DNA of 64,000 nt from Mesorhizobium sp. SARCC-RB16n (GCF_008520305.1 NZ_ML703283.1:46328-110327); one strand, 5' to 3'; counted from the first letter of the stretch, positions 1 to 8,885 are shown. A program made the numbers and translations. The notes: a model not told the origin generated them from the letters alone.

Positions 1-76
1 TGTCGGCAAGCCGCACTTTGTCACCAACGGTCGGGCCATACATCTGGGCGTAGGCGGCACGCGTTAGTCTGGCCAT
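1..76 (-). CDS. ureC: Urease alpha subunit, N-terminal fragment (cut by window edge)
   Basis: Only the first 25 codons are present. The minus strand from 76 reads MARLTRAAYAQMYGPTVGDK and continues VRLAD, which matches the conserved start of urease alpha subunits (AYxxMYGPTVGDxVRLADT). A GGGAG ribosome site lies about 9 bases before the ATG. UreC is the nickel-containing catalytic subunit that hydrolyses urea to ammonia and carbamate. It is co-oriented with ureA and ureB but separated from ureB by two plus-strand genes, so it probably has its own promoter in the roughly 170 bases upstream. Confidence 0.85.
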   Translation of the reverse strand, partial: MARLTRAAYAQMYGPTVGDKVRLAD

Positions 77-243
77 CAGCGATTGCTCCCGAAATGCGAT
101 GTGATCGAAGCCCGGCTGCACATTGCCGCCATCCAATGGTCACGCAATGACCCGCTGGCCGACACCTTCTGATCCCATTTGGCGGTTGAGGTTGGGACGT
201 CACCCCAAAACGACCGTTTGCCAAATCGATGGAAGGAAAATCC

Positions 244-633
244 ATGCGCAAAACGACAGTTCTTGCAGCCGCCGCCAGCCTGATGCTGGCGGGCGCCGCC
301 AGTGCCCAGCAGCAGCCCGCGCAACAGCCCGCCCCGTCCACGCCCGCCCCCACGGCGAAAACGCCCGCTCCCGGTGGCCAACAGGCCGCGCCGGCGATCC
401 AAAGCGTCAACATTGTCGACATCACCGAGTTGCCGAAGGACACGCAGACGCAGGTCAACCAGGTGATCGCCCAACGTGGCGATGCCGGCCTGCAGAAACT
501 GCGCAGTTCGATCGACGCCACCCCCAAGGTGAAGTCCGCTCTCCAGGCCAAGGGGATGACCTCGGCTCAGGTGGTCGCGGCCAGCATGGAGCCGAACGGC
601 GCGCTGACCCTGATCACCAAGAAAGCCAGCTGA
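244..633 (+). CDS. Small exported protein of unknown function
   Basis: The 129-residue protein has a clear signal peptide (MRKTTVLAAAASLMLAGAAS, cleavage after ASA-Q), then a Pro/Ala/Gln-rich linker to about residue 55 and a compact C-terminal part (VNIVDITELPKDTQTQVNQV). The ATG at 244 is preferred over an in-frame ATG at 229 because GGAAGG sits 8 bases before it. It is probably periplasmic. I recognise no named family. It lies between ureB and ureC on the opposite strand and may be co-transcribed with the next gene, 114 bases on. Confidence 0.7.
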   Translation: MRKTTVLAAAASLMLAGAASAQQQPAQQPAPSTPAPTAKTPAPGGQQAAPAIQSVNIVDITELPKDTQTQVNQVIAQRGDAGLQKLRSSIDATPKVKSALQAKGMTSAQVVAASMEPNGALTLITKKAS

Positions 634-747
634 CGAACCGGCGCGGCGGGCCGGTATCCGGTCCGCCCACCGAATAGGAGAGGGAACCGTGACAGGGCTG
701 GGGGCGTTTCGTTTCACAGGTTTTGAAGCAAACTGCGAAAGCGAACG

Positions 748-1260
748 ATGACCCTCGCCTCTCTGCCCGATTCCCGATGGCTGTCCGATGTCCGTTGGCT
801 GCATGCCGTTGCCGCGGCCGCGTTTCTGGCAGTGAGCCTCCCCCAGACGGCGCTGAACGCGCAGGGCCTGCAAAGCCCGGAGACCGTCGACCGCATCGTC
901 GGCTCGCAAGTCAACCAGGAAGAGGCCAAGACGACCGCTGAGATCGGCAAGGTCAATTCGGCGATCGACCGCACGCGAGAAAACATCAGCACGGTGCGCA
1001 AGACGTCCAAGCTCGACAAGGTCGATATCGTGTTCCTGACCGACGCTGCGCGCAGCGAAGGCGGCCCGCCGCCGGCCATCGAGAACAAGGTTCGGCAGCA
1101 TCAGGACGATGTCACCGAGCTGCGCAAGGAGATCGAGGCCAACGCCCTGCTCTACAATGCCATCGAGTCGCGGCGCGTGCTTGCCGAGGACGTGCTCGCC
1201 GTCGAGTTCGACGATCCCGGAAAGATCGTCATCTATGCGGCCGCCAAGCCGTCGGGCTGA
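748..1260 (+). CDS. Exported coiled-coil-like protein of unknown function
   Basis: The 170-residue protein has a hydrophobic stretch at about residues 18-37 ending ALNAQG, consistent with a signal peptide or membrane anchor. A charged helical region follows (residues 45-140, many Glu, Lys and Gln) that may form a coiled coil. No obvious Shine-Dalgarno precedes the ATG, so the start is uncertain. The opposite strand is also open over a long stretch, but this frame has the signal sequence and normal composition. The function is unknown. Its place inside the urease cluster suggests a local accessory role at most. Confidence 0.6.
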   Translation: MTLASLPDSRWLSDVRWLHAVAAAAFLAVSLPQTALNAQGLQSPETVDRIVGSQVNQEEAKTTAEIGKVNSAIDRTRENISTVRKTSKLDKVDIVFLTDAARSEGGPPPAIENKVRQHQDDVTELRKEIEANALLYNAIESRRVLAEDVLAVEFDDPGKIVIYAAAKPSG

Positions 1261-1334
1261 GCCGAAGGCATCGTTTGCCTTCAGGCTTACCCTGAAGCCA
1301 TTAGCCGTCTTTGCATGCCAGGCATGAGACGCCC

Positions 1335-1640
1335 TCACAGCTTGCCCATCACCTTCTGCTGGAATCCATAGACTTCGCGCTTGCCGCCAAGCGGCACCAG
1401 CGTAACGTCGCGTTCCTGCCCCGGTTCGAAGCGCGTGGCGGTACCGGCGGCGATGTCGAGGCGCATGCCGCGCGCGCGGTCGCGGTCGAATGTCAGCGCC
1501 TCGTTGGTTTCGAAGAAATGGTAGTGGCTGCCGACCTGGACCGGCCGGTCGCCACTGTTGGCCACCTTCAGAGTGACCGTCGGCAGACCCTTGTTGAGTT
1601 CGATGTCGCCTTGGGCGGGGATGATTTCACCGGGGATCAT
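1335..1640 (-). CDS. ureB: Urease beta subunit
   Basis: At 101 residues it has the usual length of a stand-alone UreB. It begins [18 protein letters not shown] and contains [11 protein letters not shown] and a C-terminal YGFQQKVMG, all typical of the urease beta subunit, a structural partner of UreA and UreC in the (alpha-beta-gamma)3 enzyme. A GAGG site precedes the start. It begins 6 bases after ureJ ends, so it is co-transcribed with ureD, ureA, the DUF1272 gene and ureJ. Confidence 0.93.
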   Translation of the reverse strand: MIPGEIIPAQGDIELNKGLPTVTLKVANSGDRPVQVGSHYHFFETNEALTFDRDRARGMRLDIAAGTATRFEPGQERDVTLVPLGGKREVYGFQQKVMGKL

Positions 1641-1646
1641 GCGACC

Positions 1647-2234
1647 TCACACGACGCCGAAGGCGAGGCCGACGCCGATCGCCGCGCAGGCGGCACCCGC
1701 GATGCGGGCCACACCACGGAATCTCGTGCCAAGGCCAAGCCCGGCGGCGATGCCGATGGCGTGGAGCAGCACGGTGGCGACGGCAAAGCCGGCCATATAG
1801 TCGAGCCCGCCGGCATCTTCCGGCACTTCCGTACCATGGGCATGGCCGTGGAACAGCGCGAACAGGCCGATGATGGCGACACCGGCCGAAACGGGGAGAT
1901 CGACCGCCAGCGCGACCAGCAGGCCGAGCGCCACGACCGAAGCCAGTATGCCCGGCTCGACGAAGGGCAGCGGCATGTGCAGCATGCCGAGCGCGCCACC
2001 GGCCAACACGACGCCGACAAACGCAGCCGGCCAGATCCAGATCGCCTTGCCGCCCTTGACTGCCGCCCAAAGGCCGACAGCCAGCATCACCGTCACGTGG
2101 TCGAGGCCCGACAGCGGATGCGCGAAGCCGGCCATGAAAGACGATGTCGTGCCGATACCGACATGGGCGTAGGCAGGCATGGCGGCCGCCAAGAGCAGGA
2201 TCGCCGAGAGGCACAGGCGTTTGACAGGGATCAT
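1647..2234 (-). CDS. ureJ: HupE/UreJ family membrane protein, probable nickel permease accessory
   Basis: The 195-residue protein has an N-terminal signal segment (ending AMPAYAH), about six hydrophobic segments, and the HupE/UreJ hallmarks HPLSGLDH near residue 40 and FHGHAHG near residue 128. Proteins of this family occur in urease and hydrogenase operons and are thought to carry or bind nickel in the inner membrane. It sits between ureA and ureB, as in other rhizobia. The His-rich motifs fit metal handling, but transport itself is inferred from the family. Confidence 0.88.
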   Translation of the reverse strand: MIPVKRLCLSAILLLAAAMPAYAHVGIGTTSSFMAGFAHPLSGLDHVTVMLAVGLWAAVKGGKAIWIWPAAFVGVVLAGGALGMLHMPLPFVEPGILASVVALGLLVALAVDLPVSAGVAIIGLFALFHGHAHGTEVPEDAGGLDYMAGFAVATVLLHAIGIAAGLGLGTRFRGVARIAGAACAAIGVGLAFGVV

Positions 2235-2259
2235 TTTACTTGCCTTTCGTTTTGCGATG

Positions 2260-2514
2260 TCAGGCGGCCCTGCGGGGGCCGCAACCCTCGGCCTTGAGCA
2301 CGCGTTTGGTCGATGCGGGATATTTCTTCAGCATCGCGGCGGGGCGAATCGGCCGGGCTGTAAAATTGCCGCCGCAGTTCGGGCAGACGCCGCCAAGCAC
2401 GTTTTCGACGCAGCCGGCGCAAAAGGTGCACTCGAAGGTGCAGATCAGCGCATCCTTCGCTTCCGGCGGCAGGTCCTTGTCGCAGCATTCGCAGTTCGGG
2501 CGCAGCTCAAGCAT
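2260..2514 (-). CDS. Small zinc-ribbon protein (DUF1272 type)
   Basis: The 84-residue protein has many paired cysteines: CECC near residue 8, CTFECTFCAGC around 25-35 and CPNCGG near 45. This arrangement points to bound zinc. The length and the start MLELRPNCECCDKDLPPEA fit the DUF1272 family. A strong GAGGAG ribosome site precedes it, and it follows ureA by about 10 bases, so it is part of the urease transcript. Its role in urease maturation is unknown; metal handling is a guess from the cysteines and the location. Confidence 0.75.
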   Translation of the reverse strand: MLELRPNCECCDKDLPPEAKDALICTFECTFCAGCVENVLGGVCPNCGGNFTARPIRPAAMLKKYPASTKRVLKAEGCGPRRAA

Positions 2515-2524
2515 GTCGGTCTCC

Positions 2525-2827
2525 TCACCTGATGGGTTCGTGCACGGTCACCAGCTTGGTGCCATCGGGAAACGTTGCTTCCACCTGCACGTCATGGATC
2601 ATCTCGGCGATGCCTTCCATCACCTGCGCGCGGCTGACGACATGGGCGCCGGCCTCCATCAGCTCGGCGACCGGGCGGCCGTCGCGGGCGCCCTCGACGA
2701 CGAAATCGGTGATCAGCGCGATCGCTTCCGGATGGTTGAGCTTGACGCCGCGCTCCAGCCGTTTGCGCGCCACGACCGCCGCCATGGCGATGAGCAGCTT
2801 GTCCTTTTCCCTCGGCGTCAGGTTCAT
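2525..2827 (-). CDS. ureA: Urease gamma subunit
   Basis: The 100-residue protein starting [20 protein letters not shown] is a canonical UreA and ends with the typical VHEPIR. The start at 2827 has AGGAAG just upstream, and longer in-frame extensions are rejected because they lack family similarity. UreA is the small structural subunit of the cytoplasmic urease. It follows ureD by about 30 bases. Confidence 0.95.
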   Translation of the reverse strand: MNLTPREKDKLLIAMAAVVARKRLERGVKLNHPEAIALITDFVVEGARDGRPVAELMEAGAHVVSRAQVMEGIAEMIHDVQVEATFPDGTKLVTVHEPIR

Positions 2828-2855
2828 GCGTCTTCCTGAAATGATGCGGACACAG

Positions 2856-3698
2856 TCACAGTGACCATAATTTGGGCAGCCCGGCCTTTCCGTTGAGCAA
2901 TCCGACGAGCGGGACCAGCCGCTGGCGCAGCTGGTAGCCGTCATCAGCATAGAGCCTCGCAAGAAGCTTGCCAGATGTCTTCACGGTCCAGACGCTGGCG
3001 CCACCCCGGTCGCCAACGATCTCCCGGACCGGGTCGAGCAGGGCTTCTGCCCGCAGCGACACGAGCAGCAGCGTGGCCACGGCAATCGCGCCACCTGATA
3101 TCGCCGTACGGGCCAGGATGTCGGCGATATCGGGTCCGATGCGGAAATCCTCGGCATGAATGAGCGTTCCTTCCCTGCGGATACGCCAGCGGTCGCGAAA
3201 AGTGCCCTGTGCGGCACTTTCGCCCATGGCCAAGCGGCCGAAGACGGCCGCTTCCAGCACCAGCGCCTCGGCTCCCGCCGCGAGCTCGACATCGAGCGTG
3301 CGGGCAAAGGCGGCGCGGTCGAAGACGATGGTCTCCTGCGGCAGCCAGGCGATGCTGCCGTTCTCGCCGACGGTCAGATTGACCCGCACTTCGGCATGGT
3401 CCGATGCGGCGCGATAGACTTTTTCGCAGGCCTGGGTCGTTATCGCCGCGCTGGCTTCCGCGCCGACGTCGACATCCCAACTCAGGCGGTCGCCGCCGGT
3501 CAGCCCGCCGGCGGTGTTGATCAGGACGGCCTCCAGCGGACCGGCCGAAACGGCCGGCAGTCTTATCTTGGCGGAGCCGTCCTGATAGAGGCGCCGCAGC
3601 CGCGTGCGGTCGTCGATGCTGGCGCACCCAAGCTGCGCCTTGCCCGCCGCGCGCTGGGCCAACTGGCCTGAAAACTTCGTATTTTCGATCGTATCCAC
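2856..3698 (-). CDS. ureD: Urease accessory protein UreD
   Basis: The 280-residue protein has UreD features: the [15 protein letters not shown] segment near residue 62, [11 protein letters not shown] near 88, and [11 protein letters not shown] near 118. UreD is the scaffold that binds the apo-urease and recruits UreF and UreG for nickel insertion. It is the first gene of the minus-strand urease operon. Its promoter should lie in 3700-3890, shared with the divergent NodF-like gene. Confidence 0.93.
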   Translation of the reverse strand: MDTIENTKFSGQLAQRAAGKAQLGCASIDDRTRLRRLYQDGSAKIRLPAVSAGPLEAVLINTAGGLTGGDRLSWDVDVGAEASAAITTQACEKVYRAASDHAEVRVNLTVGENGSIAWLPQETIVFDRAAFARTLDVELAAGAEALVLEAAVFGRLAMGESAAQGTFRDRWRIRREGTLIHAEDFRIGPDIADILARTAISGGAIAVATLLLVSLRAEALLDPVREIVGDRGGASVWTVKTSGKLLARLYADDGYQLRQRLVPLVGLLNGKAGLPKLWSL

Positions 3699-3743
3699 AC
3701 CGTCAGGTTAAGCACTGTGGCGCTTTTGTCGACATATAGCTTG

Positions 3744-3772
3744 TTGCTTGATGGCGTTTCCGTTTCTATAGA
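3744..3772 (+). promoter_or_regulatory. Candidate sigma-70 promoter for the NodF/NodE-like pair
   Basis: TTGCTT (3744-3749) and TATAGA (3767-3772) are separated by exactly 17 bases. They lie about 130 bases before the acyl carrier protein start, in the divergent region with ureD. This is a pattern match only. No nod box was recognised. Confidence 0.35.
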
Positions 3773-3899
3773 GGGAACCACCTTGGTACGGTCAGGCGAC
3801 GCTTGGCGGGGGTATAAGGCGAAGATCGCGGCCTGATATCGAGGACAAGATGGCGCTGTTCAGTTGGCGTCGGGAAACGACACGTGGGGAAGAAACCGA

Positions 3900-4154
3900 A
3901 TGGCTGACCAGCTGGCAACGGACATCATCGAGAAGATCAAGGCCCATGCCGAGCCGGGTGGCGAGGAAATCACCACCACTACCGAATTGACGGCGCTCGG
4001 CATCCATTCGCTGGAGCTGACCGAGATCATCTTCGACCTCGAGGAGCAATATGGCATCGAGATCGAGATGAACACGGTCGATGCCTGGAGCAATCTGAAG
4101 AATGTCGGCGACATGGTCGAGGCTGTTCGCGCTCTGATCGCGAAAAAAGCCTGA
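3900..4154 (+). CDS. NodF-like acyl carrier protein
   Basis: The 84-residue protein ([14 protein letters not shown] at the start) carries the attachment motif GIHSLEL with Ser37 as the expected phosphopantetheine site; the usual Asp before this Ser is His36. The C-terminal part, [15 protein letters not shown] followed by VGDMVEAVR, closely resembles NodF as I remember it. The start at 3900 has GGGGAAG 7 bases upstream; a longer in-frame start at 3864 lacks this. It is followed 4 bases later by a NodE-like ketosynthase, so the two probably work together to make a special acyl chain. Whether this is a Nod-factor or another lipid pathway cannot be told. Confidence 0.82.
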   Translation: MADQLATDIIEKIKAHAEPGGEEITTTTELTALGIHSLELTEIIFDLEEQYGIEIEMNTVDAWSNLKNVGDMVEAVRALIAKKA

Positions 4155-4158
4155 CCGA

Positions 4159-5367
4159 ATGCTGAAGCGCGTCGTCATTACCGGCATCGGCGGGCTGTGC
4201 GGATTGGGCACCGATGCGCAGGCAATCTGGGCCGAGATGCGGGCCGGCCGGTCGGGGATCGGCCCCATCGACAATCCCTTCCTGCACGACCTGAAGGTCA
4301 AGACCGGCTGCGAGATCAAGGCGCTGCCGGATCACGGCATCGAGCGCAAGCAACTGGTGTCGATGGACCGCTTCAGCCTGCTGGCGGTGCTCGCGGCGAA
4401 AGAAGCCATGCGGCAGTCCGGATTGGCTCCGCATGCGGACAATACCTATCGGATGGGAACCATTGTCGGCGTCGGCGTCTGCGGATTCGAGACGATCGAG
4501 GAGAATTATCGCGCCATCCTGATCGAGGGCAAGAACCGTGCCGGCATCTTCACCGTGCCCAGGGTCATGCCCGGCGCCGCCGCCGGGCAGGTCAGCATGC
4601 ATCTGGGTCTGCGCGGACCGGTATTCGGCGTCACTTCGGCCTGTTCGTCGGCCAATCATGCCATCGCATCGGCGGTTGACCAGATCAGGCTCGGCCGCGC
4701 CGACGTCATGGTGGCCGGTGGCACCGATGCGCCGCTGGTGTGGGGAGTGCTGAAGGGCTGGGAGGCGCTGCGCGTGCTGTCACCCGACACGTGCAGGCCG
4801 TTCTCGGCCGACCGCCAGGGCCTGGTGCTGGGCGAAGGCGCCGGCATGGCGGTTCTGGAAAGCTACGACCACGCGATGGCGCGCGGCGCCACCATTTTGG
4901 CTGAAATCGCCGGCGCCGGCCTTTCGGCCGACGCCTCCGATATCGTCGCGCCGACCGTCGAGGGGCCGGAAGCCGCGATGCGCTTCTGCCTGGTCGATGC
5001 CGGGCTCAATCCCGAGGATGTCGACTATCTCAACGCGCACGGCACCGGCACCAAGGCCAACGACCAGATCGAGACCCTCGCGATCAAGCGTGTCTTTGGT
5101 GACCATGCGCGCGCGCTGTCCGTCTCCTCAACCAAGTCGATGCACGCTCATTGCCTTGGCGCCTCGGGCGGGCTGGAGATGATCGCCTGCGTCATGGCGA
5201 TCCGCGAAGGCGTCGTGCCGCCAACGGCGAACTACCGCGAGGCCGATCCCGACTGCGATCTCGACGTAACGCCGAATGTCGCGCGCGAGCGCAAGGTGCG
5301 CGTCGCCATCAGCAATGGCTTTGCCTTCGGCGGCACCAATGCCGTGCTGGCCTTCAAGGCCATCTAA
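4159..5367 (+). CDS. NodE/FabF-like beta-ketoacyl-ACP synthase
   Basis: The 402-residue protein is a type II ketosynthase with the full triad: Cys162 in [10 protein letters not shown], His294 in NAHGTGT and His331 in [14 protein letters not shown]. The C-terminal [13 protein letters not shown] is also typical. It condenses an acyl primer with malonyl-ACP in the cytoplasm. Pairing with a NodF-like carrier four bases upstream makes a NodE-type role more likely than housekeeping FabF. No other nod genes are visible, so the product may be a surface lipid rather than a Nod-factor chain. Confidence 0.82.
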   Translation: MLKRVVITGIGGLCGLGTDAQAIWAEMRAGRSGIGPIDNPFLHDLKVKTGCEIKALPDHGIERKQLVSMDRFSLLAVLAAKEAMRQSGLAPHADNTYRMGTIVGVGVCGFETIEENYRAILIEGKNRAGIFTVPRVMPGAAAGQVSMHLGLRGPVFGVTSACSSANHAIASAVDQIRLGRADVMVAGGTDAPLVWGVLKGWEALRVLSPDTCRPFSADRQGLVLGEGAGMAVLESYDHAMARGATILAEIAGAGLSADASDIVAPTVEGPEAAMRFCLVDAGLNPEDVDYLNAHGTGTKANDQIETLAIKRVFGDHARALSVSSTKSMHAHCLGASGGLEMIACVMAIREGVVPPTANYREADPDCDLDVTPNVARERKVRVAISNGFAFGGTNAVLAFKAI

Positions 5368-5370
5368 TTC

Positions 5371-5442
5371 GGGCGGTCACCACCTGCCCCGGGCGGTTAC
5401 TACCTGCCCCGGGCGGTCGCCACCTGCCCGGGCGGTCCCCAC
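5371..5442 (+). repeat. Tandem repeat of a 20-bp GC-rich unit
   Basis: Three and a half direct copies of GGGCGGTNACNACCTGCCCC lie at 5371-5390, 5391-5410, 5411-5429 and 5430-5442 (partial). They start 4 bases after the ketosynthase stop codon. Each unit begins GGGCGG and ends TGCCC, so neighbouring units can also pair as short hairpins. Confidence 0.85.
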
Positions 5443-5588
5443 CGTTAGCGCGGTCCGAATCGGTTGACTGTCCGTGCAGGATGAAAGCGTCGCCGCCATA
5501 TTGATCCCGCCCGACCGCAGCCCTAATTCTTGGCCGACCCGCCAACACCGCGCCGCTCGGTGCGAATCCCCCCGCTCAGGAGTTCTCG

Positions 5589-6293
5589 ATGGCCGACCTG
5601 TCCGCCTTTCCGATCGCAACCCGTTGGCCGGCCAAGCATCCAGACCAGATCCAGCTCTATTCGGCAACGACGCCGAACGGCGTGAAGATATCGATCGCGC
5701 TGGAGGAAACCGGCCTGCCTTATGAGCCGCATCTGATCAACATCGGCAAGAACGAGAGCTGGACGCCGGAATTCCTGTCGCTCAATCCCAATGGCAAGAT
5801 CCCGGCGATCATCGATCCCGACGGTCCGGACGGCGCGCCGATCGGCCTGTTCGAATCCGGCGCCATCCTGCTCTACCTCGCGGAGAAAACCGGCCTGCTG
5901 ATGCCCGTCGACGCAGCGCGGCGCTATGAGACGATCCAGTGGGTCTTCTTCCAGATGGCCTCTGTCGGGCCGATGTTCGGCCAGGTCGGTTTCTTCCACA
6001 AATTCGCCGGCCGCGAGATCGCCGATAAACGGCCGCTGGAGCGCTACCGGGACGAATCGCGCCGTCTGCTCGGCGTTCTCGACGTCAGGCTGAAGGGCCG
6101 CAAATGGATCATGGACAATGACTACACCATCGCCGACATCTCGCTGCTCGGCTGGGTGCGCAACCTGATCGGCTTCTACGAGGCGCGCGAACTGGTCGGC
6201 TTCGATGATTTCACCAATCTGGCCGCTTGGCTGGAGCGCGGCCTGGCGCGGCCAGCGGTGCAGAAGGGCCTGACCATTCCGGCGCGGAGCTGA
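5589..6293 (+). CDS. Glutathione S-transferase, Nu class (YfcG/YghU/Ure2p-like)
   Basis: The 234-residue protein has an N-terminal thioredoxin-like domain with YSATTPNGVKISIALEE and LNPNGKIPAIID, then ESGAILLYLAEKTG for the gamma-glutamyl site. An all-helical C-terminal domain includes the conserved YTIADISLLGW. The TTPNG motif in place of a catalytic Tyr or Ser is typical of Nu-class enzymes, which act as disulfide reductases with glutathione. An AGGAG site precedes the ATG by about 6 bases. It stands alone. Confidence 0.88.
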   Translation: MADLSAFPIATRWPAKHPDQIQLYSATTPNGVKISIALEETGLPYEPHLINIGKNESWTPEFLSLNPNGKIPAIIDPDGPDGAPIGLFESGAILLYLAEKTGLLMPVDAARRYETIQWVFFQMASVGPMFGQVGFFHKFAGREIADKRPLERYRDESRRLLGVLDVRLKGRKWIMDNDYTIADISLLGWVRNLIGFYEARELVGFDDFTNLAAWLERGLARPAVQKGLTIPARS

Positions 6294-6320
6294 AACCCGC
6301 CAGCCGGGGAAGACGCTGCC

Positions 6321-6668
6321 CTACTTTGCTTTCGCCTTGGATCCGCCCCTGCCGACCACGGAGGCGGCGAGGGACGCGACACCCCGCGCCGTGGCCACGA
6401 CCGCTCCGGCGGCAATGTTGGCTGCAGTGCGAACCTTCGAACCGCCGCCAGCGGCAGGCTTCCGCGCCTGGGCGGTCTTCGCTGCCGTTTTCGGCGCGGT
6501 CATTTTCGGCGCGCTGCCTGGCACGACTTTCTTAGGCGGTGCCTTGCCGAAGGCCGGCTTGGCATCCTTCGAGCGCTGGGCGACCGCCGGGCCGGCCCCG
6601 GCAGTCGATTGCGGCGCTTTCGGTTGGACCGACTTGGCCCTGGCGGGCTTTTTTGCCTTGGTTGCCAT
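6321..6668 (-). CDS. Lys/Ala/Pro-rich basic small protein
   Basis: The 115-residue protein is very basic and low-complexity for its first 75 residues (repeated KPA, PKA and TAA patterns). It ends in a more hydrophobic Ala/Val stretch (AANIAAGAVVATARGVASLAAS) and a KAKAK tail. The composition resembles histone-H1-like bacterial proteins that may bind nucleic acid, but no domain can be named. An AGAGG ribosome site is visible. The opposite strand is open too, so the call rests on the ribosome site and the plausible composition. Confidence 0.5.
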   Translation of the reverse strand: MATKAKKPARAKSVQPKAPQSTAGAGPAVAQRSKDAKPAFGKAPPKKVVPGSAPKMTAPKTAAKTAQARKPAAGGGSKVRTAANIAAGAVVATARGVASLAASVVGRGGSKAKAK

Positions 6669-6783
6669 CGGACGGAATCCCTCTTCTGGCGTGATTGCCT
6701 TATTGGGATAACGCCTTTGAAAGTCTTAAGGTTCCCGTCGAAAAATACTGAAAATTAAGCAGGTTAATCGAGATTAACCCGGG

Positions 6784-7395
6784 TTAACCAATGACCAGGT
6801 CGGCAGCCCGGCGCCGGGCCAGCACGCGTTCGATGTTGGGCATGTCGTTGGAGGCGATCCAGGCGCGCGCATCCGCCTCGGAACGGCCATGCTCGTTCCA
6901 GCGTTCCATCAGGCGGCGCTCGAGCTCGTTGCGCGGCACATCGACGAAGATCGAGAAATCGAACAGCGGCGCCAGCCGCGACCACGGCTCCTCGTCGAGC
7001 AGCAGGTAATTGCCTTCGACCAGGATGAACTTGATCTCGGCGCCGACGATCGCCGCGGCGGCGCGCGACAATTCCATGCCGCGGTCGAAGACCGGAATGG
7101 CGACATCGTGCTCGCCGGCACGGATGCGCTTCAAAAGCGCCTCGAAGCCGCCGAAGTCGAATGTGTCGGGCGCGCCCTTTCGCGCCCGCAGGCCGCGCGC
7201 GTCGAGCACGATGTCGTCATAGTGGAAGCCGTCCATGGGCACGACTTCCACAGCGCCTTCCGGCAAAAGGTCATGCAGGCTTGCCGATAGCGTCGATTTG
7301 CCGGCGCCCGGCGGCCCGGCGATGGCGACGATAAAGCGCTTCGCCTTGCCGGCGCGCTTGAAGATGGTGGCGGCGAGGTGGGCGATTTCGGACAT
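6784..7395 (-). CDS. P-loop kinase of the uridine kinase/FrcK type
   Basis: The 203-residue protein has a Walker A motif GPPGAGKST at about residues 27-35 and a following VVPMDGFHYDD typical of the uridine kinase/phosphoribulokinase/pantothenate kinase superfamily. ILVEGNYLLLDE is the second strand motif. It is preceded by a good AAGGAG site. Rhizobial relatives include FrcK of the fructose transport locus, but no transporter is adjacent here. The substrate is unknown; a nucleoside, sugar or vitamin is possible. Confidence 0.75.
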   Translation of the reverse strand: MSEIAHLAATIFKRAGKAKRFIVAIAGPPGAGKSTLSASLHDLLPEGAVEVVPMDGFHYDDIVLDARGLRARKGAPDTFDFGGFEALLKRIRAGEHDVAIPVFDRGMELSRAAAAIVGAEIKFILVEGNYLLLDEEPWSRLAPLFDFSIFVDVPRNELERRLMERWNEHGRSEADARAWIASNDMPNIERVLARRRAADLVIG

Positions 7396-7533
7396 TTTGG
7401 CTCCTTCCGCACGATTTCAGACGCATCTTGTCGGCGGTCGCTGGAAATTTCAAACCGCGATTTGCACGATTTAGAGCGAACGGTCGTGAAGTCAGCGCTG
7501 GCGAATGCGATTAATCCTTTGCGGCTTTGCCCT

Positions 7534-8625
7534 TCAGCGTGCCGTGGGCTGGCCGATGCGCAGGAAATCGCTGTCGAACGGGACCTCCGATGCCGCGGCG
7601 CCAGTCAACCGCAGGCGGCCATCCGCCGTGGTGACCTCCCGCGGGGGCTCGCCACCCGACAGCGGCAACGCACCGATGACATGGCGGAACGAGACGCCGC
7701 GGCCCTCGCCGAGCGCAAATGCCGTCGCCACGCCTTCGCGCTTCAGCCAGTTGTCGCCGACCGAGGCGGCGTGGCCAATCGCCGTGCGCCCATCCTCGAT
7801 GCCGAGCACGCCGAGATGGCGGCCGCTCCACGGCGCGTAGTCGCGCCCGCCATTGCTGAACCACAGCATGGTGACCGGCAGTTCGGCCGGGTTCTTCAGC
7901 ACCAGCACCAGATCGTCCTCGGCCTGGCGCGCCAGTGCTGTCCAGCCGGGTCCACCGTGGTCGGCCTCGACCAGAGTGAGGAAATCCTCGCGCCGGTGCT
8001 CCATGCGGTAGTCGGTGAGATCCAGCGTGCCGCCGCCGACAGCGGGAAAATGCGCGAGGTCGGACGACCGCGCCGGATACGCCAGCATGAAGCGGCCGCG
8101 CGTGGGGTCCGGCTCCAGCGGATCGGCCGGCGTGGCGGCAAACCGCTTCGGTGAGAAAGCCAGCCTGCCGCCGCCTTTCATCGCCGTCATCGGGTGATGG
8201 GCGACCGAGATCGCGCCGGACCCACCGGAAATCAGATGTTCCTGGTAGAGGAAAGGATGGTCGTCGCGCAGCGTGAAAATCTTGTCGACGCTGGCGCCCA
8301 TCACCTTGTGCCGCAGCCGGAAGACGGCGCGCCATCCGCCATCCGTCGCGCCGCTGTCGACCACATCCCAGGCGCTGTTGGCCGGCCAGCCATGCAGCGG
8401 TGCCTCCTCGACATCGCTGCGCGAAAACGGCGCGCAGAGAAAGTCGCCCGAGAGCCGGACGGTGCCCTGCGGCAGGTCTGGAGGCAGCGTCTCGCCCGCG
8501 TCTACCCAGGGTGCACGGTGCAGTGGCCGCAACTGGCGCCCGTTACTTTCAATGACCATGTCGGCGATGTGGCCGACCGTGAGATCGAGCGAAACCGAAA
8601 TGCCCTTGGCGTTGATCGTGACCAT
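7534..8625 (-). CDS. Conserved hypothetical protein, possibly aldose-1-epimerase-like
   Basis: The 363-residue soluble protein starts MVTINAKGISVSLDL, with AGGGTGG 4 bases before the ATG at 8625; a longer start at 8682 lacks similarity to coding sequence. Features such as NGRQLRPLHRAPWVD, a central DDHPFLYQEHLISG and several His residues (AHHPMTAMKGGG) are reminiscent of galactose-mutarotase-like beta-sandwich proteins. This is an impression, not a firm assignment. No signal peptide is present. Confidence 0.55.
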   Translation of the reverse strand: MVTINAKGISVSLDLTVGHIADMVIESNGRQLRPLHRAPWVDAGETLPPDLPQGTVRLSGDFLCAPFSRSDVEEAPLHGWPANSAWDVVDSGATDGGWRAVFRLRHKVMGASVDKIFTLRDDHPFLYQEHLISGGSGAISVAHHPMTAMKGGGRLAFSPKRFAATPADPLEPDPTRGRFMLAYPARSSDLAHFPAVGGGTLDLTDYRMEHRREDFLTLVEADHGGPGWTALARQAEDDLVLVLKNPAELPVTMLWFSNGGRDYAPWSGRHLGVLGIEDGRTAIGHAASVGDNWLKREGVATAFALGEGRGVSFRHVIGALPLSGGEPPREVTTADGRLRLTGAAASEVPFDSDFLRIGQPTAR

Positions 8626-8885
8626 ATCCACCCTGCGATTCTGGAGCCGCCCACCAAAACCCGCTTGGCGCGCATTGCGCAAGCGCGGCGACAGGCATTT
8701 CGCATCAAGTCAGCGTCAGCGCCGCCCCTCACCCAGCCTCTTCGCCACGCCAAAGGCGGGGGAAACCAGATCGTGCTGCACTCGACATTCCCAGGCCTAA
8801 CCGGCATTAACCAAATGGACGCATCCGCCGCGTTACGTTAGCTTCGCCTTATCTCAGCAACAGCATCGCTAGAACAGTCCAGCCC

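Noticed and set aside
76-1338. A 420-codon open frame on the minus strand between ureC and ureB
   Set aside because: It is the antisense of two plus-strand genes with signal peptides, is Arg/Gly/Asp-rich and has no domain or ribosome site. It is a high-GC shadow frame.
6337-6711. Plus-strand 124-codon frame over the Lys/Ala-rich gene
   Set aside because: It lacks a ribosome site and the hydrophobic pattern is the complement of a Lys/Ala-rich protein; the minus-strand reading has a proper start.
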